DNA of 64,000 nt, taken from NCBI RefSeq assembly GCF_026745355.1, contig NC_079206.1:17996916-18060915 (forward strand). Direction: 5' to 3'. The DNA comes from Beta vulgaris subsp. vulgaris (taxonomy: Eukaryota; Streptophyta; Magnoliopsida; Caryophyllales; Amaranthaceae). Under the pieces are notes generated by a model, which was given only the letters and a program-made list of their open reading frames with translations, had not been told where the DNA came from and did not search any database. Below are positions 33,484-44,303 of this stretch, one piece after another. Position numbers and translations under genes: made by a program. Within the stretch, counting starts at the first letter, position 1; every line of letters starts with the position of its first letter.

Positions 33484-33840
33484 ATATTAAAATATAAAAG
33501 GGGGTGTTTGGTTGGTTGAATGGAAAGGGAAAGGGTTTGAGAAAGGGTTACAAGGAGAATGGAAAGGTTTACCCTTTGATTTTCAAAGTTGTTTGTTTAG
33601 ATGTTATCAAAGAAAACCCTAGTATTCCCACCACCACAACTTTTCCCCTAAAACTACCACCACCCAAATACTTATGAACTAAATATAATCTAATTAACAA
33701 TGGGTAATAATTGGGCTTGCATTTGTAGTACTTGAAATCAAATTATAATGGGAAATAAGAGGTGTGTATACCTCTGCTCACTTGGAGCAGGGACGTAACA
33801 ATGAAAGGAAAGAGTTCTCGACGAGCTCCGGCGAGAGGTG
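33484..33840. repeat. Left part of an outer Gypsy LTR, with possible MITE debris
   Basis: 'TACCTCTGCTCACTTGGAGCAGGGACG' (33769-33795) parallels 'TACCTCTGCTTGTTAGAGCAGGGACG' (35778-35803) inside the nested LTR, so this is the same LTR family. The left boundary is not defined. The start GGGGTGTTTGGTTGG resembles ends of some MITEs. Confidence 0.5.
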
Positions 33841-36783
33841 CTGTAACGCCCCGACCTCTAATCAAGTGTAGTTAAGTTAAATAATCGATTATTAGCAACG
33901 AAACCTAGACGGTCGGCGCGTCACCGCCGTACTTTCCATATGGAAAATACAAGGCAACATAAACTAATAAACTTAAACATTTTATAACATGAAACATAAT
34001 ATGGATTGAACATTACTCTTGATTAATGGAAACTTAGTTACTAATCCGAGTTTTGACATAAACTTAAATTAAAACCATGAGAGTGTATATAATCTAAATA
34101 TTATAATAATCCTCACTACTATGCCATACCGTTATCACCGTCAGTACCGTAAACATAAAAAAAGATGTTGTGAGCCGAAGCTCAGTAATATACTACTCTA
34201 ACATCGTATATTCATTTCACATCATTTTATTTAAAAACAGGGAGAAGAGAATAAGTAAAACTATTTCACAAACATATCATAACATGTTACATTATCTTCT
34301 TTATCATGTTCATCATCATATATCTTTTACTTTGGTAACATGGCTCGTACAACAGAAGGGACATCTCCCGAGAACATAGTAACATCGTAAACAGAAGGTA
34401 GCCACCCGAAGAAAAAAGCCCTCACTAAAAGGAAGGTGGCGTTAATGCCCAAAAATGTGCGGTGCCACCCGAGGACAATAGCCCTCACTAAATAGAAGGT
34501 GGTTAACCGGCCAAAAGGTACGTGCACGACCCAGGATAACGGGATACTTGCCAAGAACCGTGTTTCACTTGAATTTATCATCTTTCATTTATTTTAAGCA
34601 TATCATCATCATCATGAATAATTATATTCTTTCATTTCGTCCATAACATCATCATCGTCATCATTTCATCATATCATCATAACCATCATAAAACATTTAT
34701 ATTCCCGCAATTCATATATAAAACATAATTGTTATTTCACTATTTTGATAATGGCATATAATTAAAGTTTACATGTTTTTGGTTTATTAATTCGGTTTTT
34801 AGTTTTATGTTAGAAGTAATTTGTATATGGCTTTGATTTATTTCTCCAGTTTTTTTTGTTCTGTTTAATTTATTATTCTAGTTTTAATTAGTTTAATTAT
34901 CTTCATATTTCACAAATAACATGTTAAATAACTTATGAAGAATTGATTAGGTGTTTAATCAAGATTAAGTTGTTTATAACTTATTTGTGGTATCCGATTA
35001 ATATTATGGGCGTAACAAATGAAATATTAAGATTCCATAATATTGTTTTTAGTTAGTGTGTGTGCAACATCTTTTGTTACCTACAATCTAGGAGCCGCAA
35101 AACACTAACCTAAGGAGGCGCTTACAAAAAGAACGTTGAGGTAGTTCCTATAATTTAGGAACCGCAACAACCTAACTATTTGTGAGGCGTGTGAACGTGG
35201 AGAAGTGGCTGAGATCGTGAAAGCCAAACTGAACAAACTGCCAACGGTAAAAAAATGCAACAGACAGATTACAGAGAAGTAGCTGAGCTACGTGTGATCA
35301 TGGAGAAGATCATGGAGAAGCTTTTGGAGAAAATCGTGGAGAAGTGCTTGGGAAAATAGGTCTCTACAAATAGACATTTGTAACGGATCTTTTAGATATA
35401 CTTTCAGAATTTTATGTAATATTCTTAGAGAAAGTACATTCGGTTTTCTTCTTCTTAGAAATTAATGTATTATAGATTGGGTTGAGTGAATCTAAGTCTG
35501 TAACCATTTTGAGAGAAAAAGAGAAAGAGAAAGAGAAAGAGAAGAGAGAAAGAGAGAAAGAGAAAAGACTTTGAGTAAAGTCAAGAGAGAAGTCAACTGT
35601 TCAGGGGGAACAGGCTGACAGGAAACCAATTCCTATTCAGATTATAAACACTTGAGTTTAGTCCGAAGGTATTATCTTAGGCCAAACTAAAATAACTAAC
35701 TAAAGAATTTAAACTTGGAGTTGGATTATTAAATTTAAGAAAATCAGAATTTGCTTAATAAAAAGGAGGAATGTCGTTACCTCTGCTTGTTAGAGCAGGG
35801 ACGACGGTGCTGCGGCTGGGGGACGGCTCTGGCGACGGTGGCGAGCAGAGGCGAACGACGGCGAAGAGACCGGAGAACGGGATGACGAGCTATGTGTCGC
35901 GTGGCTGTGCGCGGTGTTGCTGGCGCGACGAAGAAGAGGAGCGCGAAAGAGAAGAGTGCGAGGAGGAGAGAGAGAGCGAGGCTGCTGGTGGTCGGCGGTG
36001 CTCTGGCGAACGACAACCGAGGCAGGGTGGCGCGCGACTAAGCGCGGTGCAAATGTCGCGCGACCCCGCGGCAGCCGGTGGTGGTGTTTGAAGCCCGAAA
36101 CAGAGGGGGGAGAGAGAACATAGGAGTTTTCTTTTTGGGTTTCTTTGGTTCATGTTTCCCGGCAAGTTGTTGACGGAAAATTCTGATTAGTTCGTATGTG
36201 GTGGTGAAGTGAAGGGTGAGAGGGTGAGAGTTGTTGTTGATGGTGTTCTTAGTGAGAGATTTTCATGGCTATTTATAGTGAGATCAAGAACACAAAATCA
36301 GTAGTTGGAAGGGAGAAGATTGAAGTAACTATTCTGAATTTTTGACTTGAAGAAGTTAAGAAGAGGTATTGGTGACATAACTTTTGGCAGAGGAAGAAAG
36401 AGGGTGTGATGGCATGCTTGTCAAGTGGCCATAGAAGGGTGAAGAAGAAGGTAACATTAATGGAGTATTGACCATGGAACTTTTACTCATTTTTCTTTTT
36501 TATTTTGTAACCAAAATCAGAAAATTACATTACTTCTCAACTTACTTCACGTGGTGAATTAACAACAAAAGCTAACCTTTTTTGTTAACTCATGAAATCA
36601 TAAAATATAAATTGTCGACACTTAGTTATTAACGCAATTTAAGTTGGTAAATTTCATATTGAAATTCTATAATCGTTTTATTTTACTTTGCTTAATTAGC
36701 GAAATGATAAAATAAAATATATTTTAACTACTTATTAAAATTAATTATTTAACTTAAACACATTTAAGATTTTAGGATATTAC
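33841..36783 (-). mobile_element. Nested solo LTR of a Ty3/Gypsy family (about 2.9 kb)
   Basis: It starts TGTAACGCCCCGACC and ends TTTAGGATATTACA, so on the minus strand it begins TGTAATATCC and ends in ...GGGGCGTTACA, as in many plant Gypsy LTRs. The flanking pentamers GGTGC and AGTGT differ by two transitions and may be a decayed TSD. It contains no polyprotein. The block 34990-35690, with GAGAAA repeats at 35510-35570, looks foreign and may be a further insertion; I could not fix its ends. Open frames at 35770-36165 are GC-rich low complexity. Confidence 0.6.
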
Positions 36784-37448
36784 AAGTGTTGGCGGCGGCA
36801 GCAACAGACCCGCGTCGACCGTCGATCTTCAGAGCTCTGCGGTAGCTAGAAGGCAGGAACAGCAGCAAGCGGACAAAATAGAGGAGAGTGCGAGCGAGAG
36901 TGGTGTTGTTGGCGCCACGTGCGGTGAAGGACTGATGTGGTGTTCGTCAGTCATAGGGTGGTGGTGCGCATAGTAGTGGTGGTGTGGTGGTGATGTGAGA
37001 GGAGAAGAAATTTTGTGATATTTTTGTTGAACTTGTGATTTGTGAGCCCTAGTGCACTGACTCTTTAGAGATGAATTTATCATACAAAAGGGAGGTGGCA
37101 GAAGGGTGAGTGGTGGCTTCCACCTAGAGTAGGGAACAAGGGAGAGTAGAGGGAAGAATAGGGGGGTGGTCGGTTAACCGTGGGTTTGCTTGGAGGAATT
37201 TCCTACTTTTTTCCCTTTTTTTATTTAATTTCCCTTGTTGATGCTCTGACATGTTTTTGTTGCATAAAGTTGTTAGACACATTCCTTAATGGCTTTTATT
37301 AGTTTTAATAATCTTACTTAATAATTTAGTTCATCTAAAAGCTCAAAATTATTCGTAGTTAAACTTACTTAACTAAAACAATTATTAAACAATCAATTAA
37401 CTTTCCTAATTATTTTATTAAACATGTTTAATGTTTTGGGATATTACA
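36784..37448 (-). repeat. Right part of the outer Gypsy 3' LTR
   Basis: It ends GTTTTGGGATATTACA, parallel to the end of the nested LTR 665 bp earlier. On the minus strand this is the LTR start, directly preceded by a purine-rich GGGGGTGAGGA (37449-37460), the polypurine tract. Confidence 0.7.
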
Positions 37449-37608
37449 TCCTCACCCCCTTGAAAAAAGTTTCGTTCTCCAAAATTCATAAACGTAATTA
37501 GGTGCAGAACGTCATGCATTTCATTCATAATATTTCAGAATCACATATTCACATATACATATCATTACATAAACACATAATAACTTTGCAGAATTGTAAT
37601 AAGGTCAT

Positions 37609-37860
37609 TCAAGCAAATAGGTGAGGGTATTTGGATTTCATTTGATCCTCAACTTCCCATGTTGCTTTGGATGACAAATGTTTAGCCCATAAAATCTTAA
37701 CCATAGGAATTACTTTGTTCCTAAGTTGCTTTTCCCTACTATCAACCACATTAACGAACAACATACAATTCAGGATATCCAACGTCTGGCAACCACGTTC
37801 TAATGGTGAAAGATATTGAAGGTTAGTCGGCAGGAGGTTATAGAAGCTCACAATCTCGTG
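37609..37860 (-). pseudogene. Ty3/Gypsy chromovirus pol C-terminus with chromodomain remnant
   Basis: The translation ends 'VVDSREKQLRNKVIPMVKIL' followed by 'HLSSKATWEVEDQMKSKYPHLFA'. 'ATWE.E..M...YPHLF' is the characteristic end of the chromodomain in plant chromoviruses, which directs integration to particular chromatin. Only about 80 codons remain. Upstream pol is replaced by the repeat unit holding the U2 pseudogene. The 3' LTR lies to the left, consistent with minus-strand orientation. Confidence 0.8.
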
Positions 37861-38008
37861 AAGGCCTGTCGAAATTCCAGTTTCTCATTTACTTACCATT
37901 AAGTTATTTTTTGTTATGTTTGGATTATTTTTATTGTACATTTTCCACGTTGTCAAAAATAACTCATACTTGATCACAACAGATTTGCACATATGAACAA
38001 CAAAAATA

Positions 38009-38058
38009 GTCCCACATCGATTATATAAGCAAGAATGTGTTGTGAAGAAACTATAAAA
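38009..38058 (+). promoter_or_regulatory. snRNA-type promoter: upstream sequence element and TATA box
   Basis: GTCCCACATCG (38009-38019) is the plant snRNA upstream sequence element. TATAAAA follows at 38052-38058. The 32-bp gap corresponds to the wider spacing known for Pol II snRNA genes such as U2. The expected start lies about 30 bp after TATA. Confidence 0.85.
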
Positions 38059-38083
38059 GGTTAGTGCTAAATATGGAATAAGC

Positions 38084-38240
38084 TACCCTTCTCAGCCTTT
38101 GGCTAAGATCAAGTGTAGTATCTGAAACGTTAGCCAATGCCCCACAATGATATCAAATTTAAGGGGAAAGTTCCACCAGTCTTCAATAGCTAGCTGCTGG
38201 GAACTTCGTGCATAGCCGTCTACGTTGCACTACAGAACCT
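38084..38240 (+). pseudogene. U2 snRNA pseudogene, copy 1
   Basis: The 5' part 'TACCCTTCTCAGCCTTTGGC', 'TAAGATCAAGTGTAGTATCTG' matches U2, including the GUAGUA branch-site recognition sequence. It then lacks about 21 nt (usual continuation TTCTTATCAG...), consistent with deletion between two ATCTG direct repeats. The 3' part keeps 'AAGGGGAAAG' and 'CGTTGCACTAC'. Unlike copy 2 it also lacks a T-rich segment (ACTTTTTAA) near the presumed Sm site. A functional spliceosomal RNA is unlikely. Confidence 0.85.
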
Positions 38241-38907
38241 AGTATATTGAAGCTCCATTACATATATTTTCAAGCCTACATATAGAACAATAATTGAATT
38301 TTAGTAATTTTGTTGGGTTTACTTGTCCAAATGGCTTGGTAAAATTGGATCGAACATATTTTATTTTATTTAGTTTAATTGAATTCTAGTTGAATTGGGG
38401 TCAATTATAAGCTTATTGGGTTCGATGGGATAGTTACTGGGTCTAGTTGGATTTTGGTTAATATCTGGTGGGGTTACGGTCAGGTTTGGGTTTGAATGTA
38501 GGTTTATATGGTCAGGTCAGAATATGATCTTGCCGGGTGACCGTCAGATTTGGATAATCCGTAATCCCAAGTCATGTTTCGATCAGATTTAGGGACTGAC
38601 CCTTACAAGTCAAGTCAGGTTCAAATCAGGTCAGTATTAGGTTGACGAAGCGGTCAAATATGTTTCTCACACCACAAATAAGAAGTGAAACCTCTTAAAA
38701 AGATAAAGTAAGAACTAGTTAACGCTAGCCATTGTCTTTTTTTATCTTTAGTTTTATTTAAAAAAAAAAATTGTTGTTCAGTTTAACTTTGATCATTTTT
38801 TTGTCCTCTTTTTTATTTTTTGGTGTCCATTTTCCCCTATTCCAATATATAATAGAGATAATAGAAGAAGTGTTCTAACATTTTCTAGAGAAACTAGAAT
38901 ATTAGTA

Positions 38908-38985
38908 TATTCATATTAAAGTTTGCTAATGCTTTCTTGTTTTTACATTCATATTAAAGTTTGCTAATACTTTCTTGTTTCTACA
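38908..38985. repeat. Short tandem duplication, about 38 bp x 2
   Basis: ATTCATATTAAAGTTTGCTAAT followed by GCTTTCTTGTTTTTAC occurs twice with two mismatches. Confidence 0.85.
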
Positions 38986-39039
38986 GTGACAACTTTTCAA
39001 CATATACCCCAAGAACTATTGAGGTGTCACTATTGTTGC

Positions 39040-39428
39040 TAGGGGTGGTATTGGTCCAGGACCGGGCCGAAATCCACTGGATATGAATCTTGAAAAATTT
39101 TAGACCGGGATCGAATCGGATAAATTCCGGTTCGGTTTTGGAGTTGTTGAACGTAATTTATATTTTTCAAAAAGAACTTTTTTATTTGATTTAAACATAT
39201 TTATAAATAATATAAATTAAATTTTATTAATTTTAATAATAATATTCCTAAAGGTAATAAATTGTAGGTTTTTAACTTTAACTTTCCACCTTTTAAACTT
39301 TTTTTTTAACTAAAACATCGGAAATTTCCGTCACCGGTCCGAACCGGAATTTTCCATCACCGGTCCGGTCCAAATTCATGTCACTTCCGTTCCAGATTTC
39401 GGTCTGATCTTTACTTTGCACAATCCTA
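39040..39428. mobile_element. Non-autonomous hAT element, 389 bp
   Basis: The ends TAGGGGTGG... and ...CACAATCCTA are hAT-like. The flanking octamers ATTGTTGC (39032-39039) and ATTGTTGT (39429-39436) match at 7 of 8 positions. There is no open frame; the interior has 'CCGGTCCGAACCGGAATTTTCC'-like inverted GGTCCGG words typical of hAT ends. Confidence 0.8.
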
Positions 39429-39716
39429 ATTGTTGTTGTATCTTTGTTGTTGCTCTATTGATACTTTTATGCTATTCTATAGGTTGACGATCTCCTATGA
39501 ACTACATTTCTGCTGTTTTATTTTTGTCATTGGTGTTGATTGGTCTGCTCACACTAATCTGCACTTCGTTTTGCTATTTTAGACCAATCTTAACTTGGTT
39601 TGACTTTGGTAGTTTTTTGCTGTTTGGTGATTTTTGTAGTTTCCGACTTGCAGATTTTTGCAAGGCCTAGAGCCTTTTGTATGGTGGAGATTGTACAACT
39701 GTTCAATTTTAGTTAA

Positions 39717-40889
39717 GAATTTTTTAACCGGAATAATACAAATTTTTGCCCGTTCTTTCACAATAATACAAACTTTTTATTATTTTTTAATAATATAAAC
39801 TTTTGACCAAAATTTCTCCAGTAGGTCACGATCGATTAGTCACTTGTTCGTGTAGGTAAACTAGTGATGTGACTTTTTTTTCGTTATTTCCCCTTCTTCT
39901 TCTTTGTTTGCTCTGATTCTTCTTCCTCCATTTTTTTTCCTTTCATTAGTCTCTCTCTTTTCCGCCATTAAAGCTTCTCTCTTTTCTTGCGCAATCAGTC
40001 GACCAGCACCTCCTCTCCTGTTCCTCTTCCTTTCCTCCACATCCGCCACAAACTAACACCGAATTTCAAAACCTCCACAACCCAGATTTGTTCGAGTTTG
40101 GTGCTCGCGGTGGTGATTGTTTCGAATTTGCTGATGGTGCTCTAGTGGTTTCGATTTCGCAAAAGTCATTTTCTATCTACTTATTTTTCCCCCTTTTTTC
40201 TCCGGCGATCACCTGTGGATTTGTTGTTATTTGATTTGTTAACGATTTGCATAGTATAGTTGCTTAGGTTTCCGATTTTCTAGAATTTTTTGCATGTTCT
40301 TTTACGAATTTTTGTTTATTTTTGGATATTAAAGTGAATTTTTGTCTCTTTAATTGATTGTTGCATTGAACAAATGTGTAGAAATTTTTTTTTGATTGAA
40401 GTTTGTTGTTAATATTATTTTTTGATCTTGCATCAAATTTCGATTGATAGTTTACTGAAATATATGATATGAGATGGAGATTAATTGTCGCAATTTTTTT
40501 TGGTTATTTTGATGGTGGTGTGGGGATTCTGCCCAGCTATGGTAGTGTGGAAGGAGGAGGTTTTGAGGCTGCTGAATGGTGGTTTCGTGGTAGGGCGGGC
40601 GTGGTTCTGTGGGGGAGGAGGAGGAGGAGGGTGGTTCCGTGGGGAAGAGTGGGGTGAGCGTGGGGCTGGGTCGAGGTAGGGCAGGGGATTCAGTTGGTTG
40701 GGGGAAGGGGAAGGAGAAAGAAAGGATTTCTATTTTGTTAAATTTTTTTACCTGTTTTAAAGGTCAGAGGTCAACTTGTCCTCCAGAGGGGAATTTTGGT
40801 GTGAAGTTTGTATTATTTAAAAATAATCAAAAGTTTGTATAGTTGTGAGAGAACAGACAAATATTTGTATTATTCTAGTTAAAAAATCA
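39717..40889. mobile_element. Mutator-like non-autonomous element 1, 1173 bp
   Basis: Terminal inverted repeats of roughly 100 bp (ATTTTTTAACCGGAATAATAC versus ATTTTTTAACTAGAATAATAC on the other strand) are flanked by a perfect 9-bp TSD, TTTAGTTAA (39708-39716 and 40890-40898). The interior is CT-rich at left and G-rich at right with no recognisable protein. The open frames there are low complexity. Confidence 0.88.
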
Positions 40890-40899
40890 TTTAGTTAAC

Positions 40900-41048
40900 A
40901 ATGTTATTTGGGGTTAATAAATGTTTGATTTCCATAAAAAATTGTTGATTTATTTTTTCAATTTTGCCATGGTTTTTTTTTTGAAGGGATTTTACCATGG
41001 TTACTTCGTATAGATGATCGTGCTTGAAAACATGTGAATAATACGCTA
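40900..41048. other. Spacer, nothing recognised
   Basis: AT-rich sequence with short T tracts; no gene or element end is identified. Confidence 0.4.
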
Positions 41049-41049
41049 G

Positions 41050-41606
41050 ATTACTTTCGATGCACTAGATACCTTTTACGACAGTCTCTAATTGCATTTC
41101 GATATCATTATTTAAAAAATAAGACATTGCTTTTAATTATATTTTGAGGTAAAATTTATGATTGTCCCTAAATATATGCAATTTTTTAACATAACTTTTT
41201 ATACTGCCTCTAATTATATCTTGAGGCGAAATCAGATGATTTCCCTAAATATGTATGGTTTTTAGAAATACTTTTCACTTTGGCTCAAAATATTTCAAGA
41301 CAAAGTTATATGGTTGTCCTTGAATATATTAGAAGCAAAATTTCATATTGCCTCTAATATTTTGAGACAAGAATATATGGTTGCATCTAATTATATTTTG
41401 AGACAAGAATATATGATTGCCTTTAAACGTAAAGTCTTTTAGAGGCAACATGTTACATTGGCTCAAAAAGGAACTTTTAGAGGCAACCATAATTAGCAAC
41501 GAAAGTATTAGAGGCCACCAGTCATTTACTTTAAAAACCAACGGAAGGCTACAGTTTGAGTTTTAAAGGCAAATCTATCTTGCCTCTATAAGCGTTTTTT
41601 CTTGTA
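41050..41606. repeat. Degenerate tandem array, possibly CACTA-type subterminal repeats
   Basis: At least six copies of a TTGCCTCTAATTATATTTTGAG/ACAAGAATATATGGTTGC-like unit occur. CACTAGATACCTTTT occurs at 41054, and GTTTTTTCTTGTAGT near 41607 resembles the inverse of CACTACAAGAAAAAAC. This fits a small CACTA element with decayed ends, but the last base is not conserved and no TSD is evident. Confidence 0.5.
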
Positions 41607-41609
41607 GTC

Positions 41610-42954
41610 AATATACTGTATAACACACCTAACAAGACTCGACAAAGAATTTTTTATCTAATAGAGAGTATCACTTTAAATATTTTTGATTTCTTTTATA
41701 TGTTTGAATAATTTTGAGAAGATGGGAAAAATTATTCCCAGTATTTCTATAATCTATTAGAAGTTATATGTTTGTTTGAGAATCATCAAAGCTGTTATCA
41801 TATAAGGTAAGTATGGAATAATAGTGGATGCTAGATGGTTTAATTGTTATTGAGTAAAGGAACTTTTTTCTAGTTTATGTAGCATCTTGTCTAATTACTG
41901 CTAGTATTTCTCATTACCTAAACAGAAAGCAAGAAAAAACAAAATCAGGTTCAATGTTTAGTAGTTCGTAGGTATAACATAATTTGGAGACTTTTGTGCT
42001 GGTTGATTTTTTACGACATTGGTTGTATGCTTGTAGCTCATCGTTAATGCCTTGCTGAAGTAAACCACTTAGCAATGCAAGTCATATTTTTGAAGTAACC
42101 GTTGACCAGCCGTATATAGGTGTTGATATGGAGTTGTCCTATGTTCTAGAAGACATACAACCACCTATGTCTAATTAAATCGGGATGAAATCTCACTTTA
42201 TTTTGCAAGTAATCCGATCTTTTTACTAGGATCTTTATATATATTTTCGTATAGATAATAAAATTGCAAATTTCCATCTTACCTCAGACGTTTGTAAAAT
42301 TTCCTAAAATGTATTTGTAACTTTATACTTTGGTTGTAACTTGTTTCAAATGAAATCAAATCATTTACGACTTATGACAAAAAAAAGAAAACTTTATACT
42401 TGAACTACATCATACTTGAAATTCGCCCATCTCTTGAAAAGTTATTGTCAAGTAGCTCTTCTTCAATTCTCGTCAGGACGTCAGCCACCAAGGCATCTTA
42501 ATTATATTTGGGTAAGTCATATATAAACTTTAGAGTAAATTCTTAATTCAACTTGGATTTCGTTAGAAAGTAGTGTGTAATGGCAACCATTCTTCACTAT
42601 TAGTTGTTATAAGAAATTTCAGACTAGCTACTGCTTTTTTGTTGGGGAGTATTTGGCGTTTTGCATTTGTATTTATTTTTCTGTTGTTCCGTAGATATTT
42701 ATGGATTTATTCTCTCTTACCAAATCAAATCTTATTTCGTCATTCTACAGTGAAAATTGTAAATTTAGTAATTTCGACGAGGGCACATGAAATAGAGCTG
42801 GTTCATGCATGATGCATATAAGTTTATTAAAGTTTGACCTTGGAATCTTGGATGGTCTAATTACCGTAAAAATACATGGTTGCGTTACGGCAGAGTCTTT
42901 TTTTTTTTTTTTTACGGGACGTTACGGCAGAGTCTTGATTGTTAGTCAATAATA
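41610..42954. other. AT-rich region without recognised genes
   Basis: Scattered short open frames have no family resemblance. A T16-type tract flanked by a duplicated GTTACGGCAGAGTCTT (42883 and 42921) is the only local structure. Confidence 0.4.
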
Positions 42955-44117
42955 GGAAAAATTGTGAATAACTACATGTCAAATACCCTTGTTTCAAAAT
43001 AACCACCCTAATTTCATTTGCATTTAAATAACCACCTCTACTCAGTTTCACGTTTTAAAATACCCACCTCTTAACAGAAAATGGTGACTCCGTTAACAGT
43101 GGGGTCCAGTTTTTTTTTTACTGACCTAATCTCCCTCCAACAAACCACGCATTTCATACTTTTCTTTCTATTCTCTTTTTCCTCTCTCCTCTTTCTTCTT
43201 CAAACTTCAATTATTGTTTCACCTTCCCCTCCCCATTCAATTTTCTGGACAATATTCTTTCTCTCTCTAATCTGCAACTCAGTTTTTTTACAGTGAGAAG
43301 AAGGTGTGAGTGACGGTGGTGTTACTGCATTGTGTTGTGAAGTTGGGGCCCAGTGAAGTCAATTATATGCCCTAAACAAGGTAAAAAAACTGAAACTTTA
43401 ACCTTTATACTATACTAAGATATGTATAAATTCTTCAATTAAGTAATTAAAAGCTTGGTTAAGCAAATGCTTTTTCGTTTTTGAATGATTTTTAATTACT
43501 GTTGATTGCCTTATGAAATTGGTAGAATCCTAATTTCAGTTTTGTCCTTGCGAGAATGTCAAAATATCAAATTAGGCTTCAAAATGCATTGGTGGGGATT
43601 TTGCTCAGAAGATTATTAAAGGGGGGAAGGTGGTTCAGTATGAGGGGGGGGGTTTCAGTTACCTTAGTTGTCAATTAGAAAAAGAATAATTAATTTGAGG
43701 TATTTATGGGGAATGATAGAGAATGTATATGCTGCTAGTAGTATGAGTTTGCCAAGAAAAAGCCCTAATTTCCCCTAGATATATACATTAAAACCCTAGA
43801 AATTGTAAAGAACATACCTGAATTTTGAGCTTCAAGGGGAATCACAGTGGAATTGAAGTAAATCTTTGCCAAATTTGTTTAGATTAGATTTGTCGATGCT
43901 AGAGATATATATATAGGTCAAAGTCGAGGAAATTGACGGGATATTTAATAAAAAGCGTGTCAACAAGCCTAAGAGGTAACAGAGTCACCTTTTTCTGTTA
44001 AGAGGTGGGTATTTAAAAACGTTAAGGGAAGTAGAGGTGGTTATTTAAATGCAAATGAAATGGGGGTGGTTATTTTAAAATAAGGGTATCTGGCAGGTGG
44101 TTATTCACAATTTTTCC
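42955..44117. mobile_element. Mutator-like non-autonomous element 2, 1163 bp
   Basis: Long terminal inverted repeats (GGAAAAATTGTGAATAAC at both ends, extending about 150 bp through CCACCTCT-type repeats) are flanked by 9-bp sequences TCAATAATA and TTAATAATA (8 of 9 identical). The interior has no protein-coding content that I recognise. Confidence 0.88.
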
Positions 44118-44303
44118 TTAATAATATTCTAATTATTTTTATTAGGAGTGGATGTAATGTAAATTTGTGTTTTTCACCCCCAATTCAAGGTGAACAGGGA
44201 ATAGTTTAAATCTAATTTGTTCTTAATATGTTCTGAAGAGGAGAAATTGGGATATGTTTGCCTTTGGTTGGGTACCTGTGACATTATGGGGATTATTCTA
44301 TGG

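Larger units (their letters stand above)
37760..38645 (+). repeat. Inverted repeat, left arm (with U2 pseudogene)
   Basis: It matches 45790-46727 in inverse orientation over its whole length: the Gypsy snippet CAGGATATCCAACGTCTGGCA, an AT-rich stretch, the U2-like promoter and gene, and a T/G-rich tail with GGTCAGGT-like words. The arms are diverged, so the duplication is old. The spacer is about 7.1 kb. Confidence 0.85.

Noticed and set aside
35771..36165. Overlapping GC-rich open frames in four frames
   Set aside because: Strongly biased composition opens several frames at once; it lies within a Gypsy LTR.
39861..40679. Arg/Lys-rich and Gly/Trp-rich open frames in Mutator-like element 1
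   Set aside because: Simple-sequence composition within a short non-autonomous element, no domain.
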